A stretch of 10,383 nucleotides of DNA from Candolleomyces eurysporus (lineage: Eukaryota > Basidiomycota > Agaricomycetes > Agaricales > Psathyrellaceae). Below are positions 1-7,238 of the stretch, one piece after another; the stretch's first letter is position 1, and every line of letters starts with the position of its first letter. Below the pieces are notes generated by a model, which saw nothing but the letters and a program-made list of their open reading frames with translations, was not told the DNA's origin and ran no database searches. A program made the translations under genes and the position numbers. The stretch is taken from the NCBI GenBank assembly GCA_027579435.1, contig JANBPK010001794.1, forward strand, positions 1 to 10,383, written 5' to 3'.

Positions 1-1305
1 CTTTCCACGACGTATTCACCGCCCCAGGTTGCGGGCCATGCTGTTGGTTACTTTGCCTCGGGTACTGGGGCCGCAGGGCTTGTCGGTGCCTTTTTATGGT
101 GGGAAGTTAGAGGACTCGGTGTACGCCTCGGCGTTGGAATGTCTTCAGTGTGTAGTTCGTGTATCCCCTGCCTGTTGGAAGCTTACAAGTCGATCCCCAA
201 TAGGTCATGCCTTTCTTAATCCCCCTTACCTACTTCTTCTTGCTTCCACATAGTTCCGCGTTCTTGTTCCCCATCACCCCGACTGTGCATGACGATTATT
301 TCACCCCTCCACCTGCACTTTCGGCATTGCCATACACTCCACTCGGAGCGGCGGAAGATGAAGAAGGTGAAGAAGAAGGGACATATGCTCCTGGGCCTAC
401 GAAGGGGGTTCATCTGAGTATAGCTGATAAGGTTCGCCTGGTGAAGCCCTTATTGTTGAAGTACATGTTACCGCTGTGTAAGTCGTCCATCACACGTTCA
501 TCACAACCCTCGACTGATCCACTGTTTAGTTTGTGTGTATCTTGTAAGTTGCTGTCAATTGATCGATTCCTCATGGACTGCCTTGACCGAAGTTCTAGTT
601 CGAATACACCATCAATCAAGGAATTGGCCCCACTCTCTTGTATCCCGTTCCATCAGAAAAGGATTCATGGATCCTTAGCAAGATAATCCACACAATTAGA
701 GATTACTATCCTCTATGGCAGGTTCGCAATGCGTCATTTATCTGGCCCCTGGACGGTGCGGCTGACTTCCGAAACAACAGCTTGTATACCAGACCTTCGT
801 CTTCTTCTCCCGCTCTTCTATTTCGATAGGTTTGCCACCACTACCAGAACGACTTTTGCCGTTGCCAGCTATCCTGCAAGGCATAATATTGGCGACTTTG
901 GCGTACGAATCCGCTGTGGGCTTCTTTTCTGGCGGCAGCCCCAACGCAAGCGAGACCAAGAACGTGCTCTTTGTGTTCCTGCTTGTGTGTCTGGAAGGAA
1001 TATGTGGTGGACTGGCTTAGTACGTGAATCTATCTTCGCATGCTGGACACTCTGGAATCTAACACCTGCGGTTCTCATCACATAGCGTCAACGTTTTCTA
1101 CCGAATCAACCATGAACCACCAGACAACAATATCCGCTATAACGATATCGAGCTCACGCGACAAGCTAGAGAGTTCAAGATTGGGTCCATTGGATTTGCG
1201 GACTCAACGGGTATCCTGTTTGCGTCCATCCTTGCGGTGCCTACTGAGATTGAGCTGTGTAAGGCTCAGGTTGCAAGAGGGAAGACGTTGTGTCGGAGTT
1301 TGTAG
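1..1305 (+). CDS. BTN1: Battenin / CLN3 family membrane protein, 3' part
   Basis: Polytopic membrane protein of the lysosomal/vacuolar and late endosomal system; the yeast orthologue Btn1 affects vacuolar pH, basic amino acid handling and Golgi-endosome trafficking. The 5' end lies outside the window. My exons are <1-147, 204-477, 530-543, 599-721, 781-1019 and 1086-1305, all GT-AG and phase-consistent, giving 338 C-terminal residues; fungal family members usually have about 430-490. Family hallmarks visible in order are SGTGAAGLVGA in a membrane helix, an acidic loop (AAEDEEGEEEG), YTINQG followed by YPVPSEKD, FSRSSISIGLPPLP, and the C-terminal helix LEGICGGLAYVNVFYRI followed by STGILFASILAVP, which align with the matching parts of human CLN3. 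The stop follows CRSL. Exon 3 is a 14-nt microexon encoding the FCVYL segment. The cyclophilin gene follows on the same strand after 307 nt. Identification is secure; exon borders are inferred by eye. Confidence 0.93.
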
Positions 1306-1612
1306 AACTCTTGACCGACCTTTTGGAAGACTGCCAGTTGGCTCAACTGGGGGCGGTTCATTTGTGCCCGCTGATATGGCCAAGACTCTATTTTGTGTAA
1401 CGTATCGTAGTGTAGATATAACTTATGACCTATAGTCATTTTCCATGGAACTGTGGCTGGCACGACCGCTTCCGAAGAGGAACCTCGAGATCCGGCGGCC
1501 CGTGAACGGACCGCCATCAACGCGCTCGTTCGCCCCAACCAAGCACTCAGGCTCTTGCTTCCACCATTACCGCCCAAACGCAACAGCTTTTGCCTCACAG
1601 AAGCCGCAAACC
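1306..1612. other. Intergenic region between BTN1 and cyclophilin
   Basis: This stretch holds the 3' flank of BTN1 and the presumed promoter of the cyclophilin gene. The last 50 nt before the cyclophilin ATG are C/A-rich without G-rich blocks, typical of a fungal 5' leader. From an upstream ATG at 1445 the cyclophilin frame stays open all the way to 1613 (see findings). I see no convincing TATA box or separate gene. Confidence 0.5.
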
Positions 1613-2367
1613 ATGGAGTCCGTTGTTCTTGAAACCAGTATGGGGGACGTTCAGCTTGAACTTTACTGGAATCACTCTCCAAAGGCAAGCAACAAGCTCT
1701 ATGAATGTTACTCATGAATCGCAAGGCTAACCGTTGTCCAATTGAAATTTGTAGACGTGCAAAAACTTTGCAGAACTTGCGAAGCGGGGGTACTACAACG
1801 GTGTTGTGTTTCATAGAATCATCGCGGTATGTCAAACCTACAGGAATTGGCTGAAGAAAGTCGAGCTAATTCAATCCGAACGATCGAACGAACCGACCAA
1901 TCCAATAGGACTTTATGATTCAAGGTGGTGATCCTACAGGGACGGGGAGAGGTGGGACGAGTATATATGGGCAAAAATTGTGCGTCTTTCCCTCTAGCCA
2001 CAAGACGGTGGTTTGCTAACGGACCGATTGAATGAACCTCTCCTGCTCTCCAGTGAAGACGAGATTGACCCTGAGCTAAGGTTCACGGGGGCTGGGATTC
2101 TGGCTATGGCTAATTCTGGGCCTAATACCAACGGCTCTCAATTCTTTATCACCCTGGGTCCAACGCCTTACCTGGACGGAAAACACACCATCTTTGGCCG
2201 AGTGAGTTCGGGGATGCGTGTCGTGCAGCGGTTAGGTGCTGTAGCGGTAGATGCCCAGGATCGGTGAGTGACTCTATCCCATTTCTTATTCATATATACC
2301 CGTAACTGAAGTACACCCTCGCAGGCCGACCGAAAATGTAAAAATCATGAAAGCGCGGGCGGTTTGA
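1613..2367 (+). CDS. PPIL1-type peptidyl-prolyl cis-trans isomerase (cyclophilin)
   Basis: Single-domain cyclophilin that isomerises X-Pro bonds. The short PPIL1/Cyp1 class associates with the spliceosome (SKIP/Prp45 partner in other eukaryotes). Exons are 1613-1684, 1755-1826, 1909-1979, 2054-2263 and 2325-2367, giving 155 aa; human PPIL1 has 166. The start ATG sits in ACCATGG context and the protein begins [18 protein letters not shown], as PPIL1 proteins do. [11 protein letters not shown] joins exons 1 and 2. The active-site residues are FHRII (Arg45), DFMIQGGDP (Phe50, Met51, Gln53), GSQFFITL (Gln101, Phe102) and [11 protein letters not shown] (His116). The position of the cyclosporin-contacting Trp of cyclophilin A is Tyr111 here. 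Intron 1 (1685-1754) has a GC donor; the others are GT-AG. Family and PPIL1 subgroup are well supported; the spliceosomal role is inferred from the family. Confidence 0.94.
1685..1754 (+). other. GC-AG intron 1 of the cyclophilin gene
   Basis: The donor reads AAG|GCAAGC and the acceptor TTTGTAG|ACG. A CTAAC branch-point match lies 27-31 nt before the acceptor. No GT donor near this position joins SPK to the conserved TCKNFAEL in frame, and reading through hits TGA at 1715-1717. GC-AG introns are a known minor class processed by the U2 spliceosome. Confidence 0.85.
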
Positions 2368-3020
2368 GTGCGGGATGCGAGATGTGGAATATCTAATTCA
2401 TGCATCTCAGATGGGTACCCAATTTCTTCCGACGTCAAGTTCAACCAGCTTCACTCAGGTCGTGTGGATATCTGACATTGTAGGCACATACTTGTTGAAT
2501 TTATCGTCAGTGACATGTTGTGCATTGTCTCTAGTCTCGTTCAATTATCACACAGCTCGTAGCTACAAAAGGCGAGCGCTCAACCTCTACATCTACTTCG
2601 TAACTAATCCCCCGCAGCCAGACTAAACCCTCGTCTCTCGTTTCCACGCTCTTGCCCCTTTGCAGCTAACCAGTCAGGTGCCAAGTCACTGTGCGTGTTG
2701 CTCTATACCACAAACCGGTTCATGGCTTCCTCACCGAAAGCTGAGCAGGAATCACTCTGTTTCTGCGATACATCCGTCTCATCGAAGCTAGTGGTCTCAT
2801 CGCTCACTCATAGCCACGCTCTATACCACAAGAAACACGGATCCGCTACGAATCCTGCTGATGCATTCTATTTAACCCGTGTAATAAACATTTCATTTCA
2901 TTATACCAGTTGGAACGTTGACTATGAATTGGCCCAGTGGTAGGATCAGCAATCCAAAAATGTCGGAAGAACAGCTAGTACATACAATCGCTTCGGGTAG
3001 TCCAAGAGACGTCTCGAACT
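2368..3020. other. Intergenic region between convergent genes
   Basis: About 650 nt separating the cyclophilin stop from the stop of the opposite-strand gene, so it should hold both 3' UTRs. An AATAAA-type element occurs near 2881 on the plus strand. A 14-nt string (GCTCTATACCACAA) occurs twice, near 2699 and 2819. Short open frames here, such as 2695-2943 (+), have no family features and no good start context. I see no gene. Confidence 0.5.
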
Positions 3021-4332
3021 TCAAAAAGACTCGTCTTGGAGTCCATTGGTGTTGAAGGAGGTAACCTGCAAGATGATGTGAGACAGTGTTTAGTGGCCAG
3101 GTAAAATGCTCGCACTTACATCTGCATGCAACACCTGGTAGATCTTGAACAGTTGTTGATACGAAGCGGTTGAACCGAGCGGCATACACCCACTCCAGCC
3201 TTCCCTCGTCGAATAATTCTTGGCAAACGGCAAGGAATCGTTGGACAACGTTTCAATCCCCGGGCCCTCAGGCAATGTTTGTTGCATCGCCAATACACTA
3301 GCTGATTCGTCCAAGACCTTCCACCGTCTGAAAGGACCCCCCGGCGGGGGGGCTTCTTGCATTCCCTTTAGGCGGTTTGTTCCATGGTAGCTTGAGCTCC
3401 TCGTTCTTTCGTTCTCCATCCAAAAAGCCCTCGGAGTTGCTCGACTTTTCGTACGAGATGATGCTGCCGATCGTGCTGGCGGTTGCAACTGCCGCTGTTC
3501 GCCTCCTTCCACAGGGAGCGTCGCCAGACGAGTCCGCAGAAGTATCCAACTCATCTGTGACCGTCATGCTACCTGTCGTTAGTAGCACGTCTTGCGCTGC
3601 AACGTCGTCTTCGACCTGGGTGTCGTTGTTTGCGCCGGGGTTTGTATAAGTATCGTAATTGCCATGTCCGAGTCTCTTCTTATTGTCGATGACCGATTCG
3701 GTATAGGGCCTCGTCAGGATTCCCCACATCCACCACTCCGCCGATGCGATGATCACAACAATCCTGCGCAATTTAGGTTCGGCTTCGAATGCAACCCAGG
3801 CCTGGTCGTGCACGTCGGTATACGCATTGCTTAGCTGTCCCTCGAGAGCCTTGGTAAAGCCGGAAACGTCTTGGAAATGCCGTCCAGCCGCTTGCCTGGT
3901 CTCGATAACTGCGAGTGTCAAGATTCCAGACACGCGTAACTTGTCCCAGGAATCGGTATCTAGAATGTTTAAGAGCGCCTCCCTGTCCGACAAAGTGAAC
4001 TGTTTCGCTGTCGACTGCTCGGTGATAGTCATAGTAGTGATGGTGAATTCGGGATGGCGGGTCAGAGATTCTTCTTCTCGCTTCGCCGGGATGGTTGATG
4101 TCGACCCCGATAAATTTTCTTCTGGCGCGAGGGTGCTGAGCGGAATTGGGATGTCCAGAACAACGAATGGGCGTAAACTGTCAACGAGGGGACCCAGCGT
4201 GGCTTGCCACAGCGGATGCTCGAAGGCACGCCTGTTAAAGGTCGAAGAGTGGGCAAGCAGCAAAGCGGCGCTAGCTTTGGAATCAGCATCCTTTTCGAGC
4301 TTTAAGAATTCGGTTCTCGTAAGTGCCTGCAT
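3021..4332 (-). CDS. Unrecognised hypothetical protein with a frame change near its C-terminus
   Basis: I do not recognise a family. The N-terminal part runs open from ATG at 4332, after a C/T-rich leader, for over 300 codons. It is mixed alpha-helical and polar; notable points are FEHPLWQATLGPLVDSLRPFVVLDIP (about residues 39-64), a hydrophobic stretch RIVVIIASAEWWMWGILTRP (about 189-208), and an acidic, Ser/Thr-rich low-complexity part after residue 230. The frame then closes at 3298, but the next frame carries a clearly protein-like continuation (RRWKVLDESASVLAMQQTLPEGPGI, then SYQQLFKIYQVLHAD). That is followed by a clean 54-nt GT-AG intron (3066-3119) and a short last exon ending with TGA at 3021-3023. 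The change of frame can be explained by an intron at 3391-3454 (GTACGA...TCAAG, phase 2; total 397 aa) or by a one-base error in the C6/G7 runs at 3337-3352. The gene is convergent with the cyclophilin. Confidence 0.65.
3066..3119 (-). other. Last intron of the unrecognised minus-strand gene
   Basis: On the minus strand the donor is GTAAGT and the acceptor ATCTTGCAG, 54 nt in phase 0, matching the size and signals of other introns in the window. Splicing replaces the short read-through tail by a 14-residue end (VTSFNTNGLQDESF). Confidence 0.75.
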
Positions 4333-4910
4333 ATCGAGGGCGAGGGCGAGGTTGAGGGGGGAAAGGATAAAGAATGATCACATGGGGACTGTTCCTCCTA
4401 CTTCTGTCAATGTAGATCGATTACCAAGCCTTTGGGTCAGTCGCACCAAGGCGATTCGGCGGGTCTTTTCCATGAAGTTTGTCGAGAACGTACTATAAGA
4501 TATTCCGCAGAGATAATGGTTAAAAGTAAGAGTTTGAAAACAATTGAAGTCTGGACTTGTAGTGGGCCAGCTAACGCTCGTGTCCGATTTGTCCTAGCTG
4601 CCAGTAATCGATCTCGATCAGTCCTGGTAACTTTGAGAACGACTTGGACAGTGAAATGTATTTTATGAACTTGCTGCTACGTCCTATTCGCGCGTCAAGT
4701 GCGGTTCTGTGCCGTAACCGGTTACATGGGATCGACATCGCGCAGAAAGACAATTACTAAGATTGAGGGTATTTCAAGGGGTAAAGGACTTGGAAGATTT
4801 TTTCAAGCTCTTTTGCCGGCCTGCTGCGCGCCGAAAGGGCGTAAGATTATAGTTATGACGTGAGTCCGCGGTAAGATGGAGGGGTAGACGTCTAGACGAA
4901 AAGACGGGCC
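4333..4910. other. Shared upstream region of two divergent genes
   Basis: About 580 nt between the start of the minus-strand gene (4332) and the start of the plus-strand gene (4911), so probably a two-way promoter region. Just upstream of 4332 the minus strand is C/T-rich with a repeated CGCCCT motif, like many fungal transcription start regions. A TATA-like stretch (ACTATAAGATA) lies at about 4492-4502. Short open frames here look random. No RNA gene was seen. Confidence 0.45.
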
Positions 4911-6346
4911 ATGGCAACTACGAGAATCCTACAAATGCCTCGGCACTTGCCGTGCCTACCACAAGTGTCAAACGAAGGTTATCAAAGGAACAGCCGTGAA
5001 AGTCGATCTGTCTGTCATTATTTGCGAACCCACCTGTTTTCTTGCAGTGTCAGATACACCCATAAAAGAACTGGGTAGAGAAATTGTGCTTGTGGTATGC
5101 TACGCAACATGGTTTGAGTGGCAATGGCTCACGGCATACGCTTAGAGTGTCCAGCCGATCGCCTGGTATGGGAATTGGTTGGCCGAAGTTGCACTTCTTA
5201 AAGTTTGCGATCACCGGCCACAGTACAAAGTGCTTGGGACATCTATCTTCCACCATCAGCCACTTTCGATAGAGGGCACCTCGCCTTTGACATCGAAGGG
5301 CTCAGAAACGTGCAAAGATCTCGATACGGAGAAGGACAATGGAAATTCTACATCTGCGTTAGTACCCAACGTTACACAGAATTCAGGAGGCAAAACTCAA
5401 AGAACATATTCGATCCAGACCTCCTGGTTGGCCTGTCAATTATACAAAGAGAATACCCCTCTATCTCAAGCCCCAATATAGGAGAGAGATATCGCCCGTG
5501 TAATTAATCTCTCTAGATTTTCCTCTCTTTGAAGATATCGCTGACCGGGCACGCGTTACATTATAGCCTGCTACAAATCGAGACAGTGTTGAGCCCTTGC
5601 CACCCCTCCGCAGACGAGACGGCCCGCACAAAGTTCCTCTTCTCGCCTTCTGCATGGAATTTGCCTTGGAGAACAAAGTGGCTTACGCAGAAAAGTTTGA
5701 ACTGGAAAGTGGAGTGAAGATGGCTTGGGGTCATCTGGCATCAAACTTACCTGACGGTTTTAACCGCTGGACGCTCATCGAAGCACCGAGCGGAAAATGC
5801 CTTTGGTGCCTTTTCCTCGCCACCAATGAGTCGAGGGGGGATATGGAGAGGGTATTCGACTTGGACATGGTCGAGATTATTCGACGTTTGATGGATCATG
5901 GTGGTATACCCAACTGGATCGAGCCTGGCAAAATTCAGAGGTTTCCAGCAGGCCTTCGTACACCCAAGAGCAAGGAAGAGCTCGAAGCTATGGTTGGGGG
6001 GGTGGCCAAAGGATCTTCCGCGTTGTGAGCCCTTGGAGTGGGATACTGCCTTTAGGGCGCTCCCGTAATACCAGATATTCCTGGATTGGGCAGTCAGACG
6101 TCGTTATAACCTCTATTGGGAAGTTCGAAACCGTCGAGAAGCCAGTTTGGAACAAGATGAAGAGTCCGACCCCCTGTGGAGACCAGCTAGTTGGTACATG
6201 AATGCCATTGGATGGTGGCTCTGCCTGCAGTTTCGGGTACCGAACTCGTTCGTATTGTATTCCTTTCTTCTACGTACTTTGAATACGTATCAATGGAGAA
6301 CCATTATATCATTGCGTCCGATTACCTGGACCGTTACACTCAATGA
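4911..6346 (+). CDS. Unrecognised multi-exon protein, model from splice signals
   Basis: No family recognised. My model is 4911-4995, 5048-5094, 5146-5222, 5273-5497, 5587-6024, 6098-6236 and 6299-6346, giving 352 aa. The first three introns (52, 51 and 50 nt) have good signals (GTGAAA...TTCTTGCAG, GTATGC...CTTAG, GTACAA...GATAG) and join three frames into one continuous protein. The intron at 5498-5586 is less sure, with several possible acceptors. Protein-like stretches include WYGNWLAEVALLKVCDH, GHLAFDIEGLRN, GEGQWKFYICVSTQRYTEF, MEFALENKVAYAEKFELESG, FNRWTLIEAPSGKCLWCLFL, and RRYNLYWEVRNRREASLEQD. It is a soluble, Trp- and charge-rich protein; I see no signal peptide or membrane helix. 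If the GTGAGC at 6025 is not spliced, translation stops at 6026-6028. A one-base shortening of the G7 run at 5996-6002 gives a third reading with a TAA at 6066. It may therefore be intact, mis-sequenced or decaying. Confidence 0.55.
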
Positions 6347-6523
6347 TATTGGGTGACGGCAGATCATCGAGCTGGAGGTCAATAAACGGATCAAGTTGGA
6401 GTGCCCTTGCAATTGCTCAGACGCAATCAGCTGAAGCTGAGTGAGTTCAAGATAAGTAGGATTTATACAAGACGAGACGGTAAGTACATACACGGGCATA
6501 CGCGAAACACGAGCTACCGTCCC
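6347..6523. other. Short gap between the unrecognised gene and the F-box relic
   Basis: About 180 nt with no coding signal, taking in the 3' flank of the plus-strand gene and the 3' flank of the relic on the other strand. Nothing further seen. Confidence 0.4.
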
Positions 6524-6820
6524 CGATCATATTCCTGACGACCTAAACTGATTGAGATCCCACCCCAGCGCCGAAGCCCCATTGTCAATGGCGTATGACA
6601 GCTCGTCACCATTGTGCCCTAGATCTCTCAAACGCGATTTCGCCTTGGCGACTTTGCTCTTGAGATCGTCAATTCCTTGTTTGACGGTGATCAATTCTAC
6701 GGGATTCGGTACTGTGTAGCTGAAGAGTAGGTGGGCATAGTTTGACGTCGGGCCATGTTGAAAGATAATGAGCGAGCAGGTCGAAGGAGCTCCGCCTTGT
6801 GCCATGGCAGGATGCATGCC
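6524..6820 (-). pseudogene. F-box gene relic with internal deletion and frameshifts
   Basis: On the minus strand this segment matches the two ends of the neighbouring F-box gene (7239-8886) and nothing of its middle. The 5' part matches the stretch from the start codon to the coiled coil: VKQGIDDLKSKVAKAKSRL corresponds to VQRGIDRLKTEVAEAKARL. It then passes at once into the C-terminal end, where 44 nt align without a gap (GGCGCTG...GGAATA) and the shared frame reads GGISISLGRQEY against CGMAISVGPREY. The lost interior equals about 1.37 kb, from about residue 64 to residue 518, removing the F-box and all LRR-like sequence. Single-base length differences before and after the ATGGCC match (around 6740-6760), and another near 6575, break the parental frame. 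A 116-codon open frame (6877-6527) remains by accident. It should not make a working SCF adaptor; a transcribed remnant cannot be excluded. Confidence 0.8.
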
Positions 6821-7238
6821 TATGTACCACTTCCCAAGCCAGTGATCGGCGGGAACCACACAGAGAGCAAAAAACAAAGACGAGCTCTCGAACTAATAAA
6901 CAACGAGTCAGCGGTTAGACGAGATAAAGGAAAGAAGAAGGAAGGAAAGACGGGAACCGGTAACAAGCAATATGATAAAGGGACAATGGGGGCCTATAGC
7001 GGTAACTATATGACGAACTTGGAATGAGAGAGGGGGAGATTTCCGACGCCGAAATGTAGGAACGACGAAGAAAACCAAAAGAGATAGCAGTGAAATAGGG
7101 AGGTAAAAAAGGATGAAAGCAACAACAGCGGAAAGCGGAAATATTTGATTCGTTCTCACAGTGTATACGAGACGCATAACCTACGCGAAAGGCGAAAGAT
7201 TAAGAAGTTGAGAAATAGAAAGGAAATTGCTACACTTT
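6821..7238. other. Purine-rich intergenic region, 5' flank of the F-box relic
   Basis: The plus strand is very rich in A and G from about 6900 to 7220, so the minus strand is pyrimidine-rich, as expected upstream of a minus-strand fungal gene. It contains repeat copy A (6993-7140) and the 3' flank of the F-box gene. The minus-strand open frame 7177-6908 is an effect of the base bias: it is Leu/Phe/Ser-rich with no family features. Confidence 0.5.
6993..7140. repeat. Duplicated flank, copy A
   Basis: Matches 9329-9480 in the same orientation. Shared blocks include TATGACGAACT, GAGATTTCCGACGCC, AAAGAGATAGCAG and a final GAAGCAAC/CGGGAAGC-type stretch, with substitutions and small indels between them. 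Weaker similarity (GGAAGAAGG..., AAGCAATA.ATGAT) continues on the lower-coordinate side to about 6930 and 9264. No terminal inverted repeats or target-site duplication were seen. Confidence 0.75.

Noticed and set aside
1266..1835. 189-codon open frame on the minus strand
   Set aside because: It is antisense to the BTN1 end, the intergenic region and two cyclophilin exons with their intron; no family features, while the plus strand there is clearly coding.
2695..2943. 82-codon open frame on the plus strand with a repeated CTCTATACCACAA string
   Set aside because: Random-looking composition, non-ATG start, lies between convergent genes; the repeated string is too short to mean much.
3749..4498. 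249-codon open frame on the plus strand
   Set aside because: Antisense to the minus-strand gene, extends past that gene's start and has no recognisable features; probably a shadow caused by codon bias, although the length makes it worth remembering.
6908..7177. 89-codon hydrophobic open frame on the minus strand
   Set aside because: Produced by the pyrimidine-rich strand of the repeat; the other repeat copy gives a different frame structure, so there is no sign of selection on a protein.
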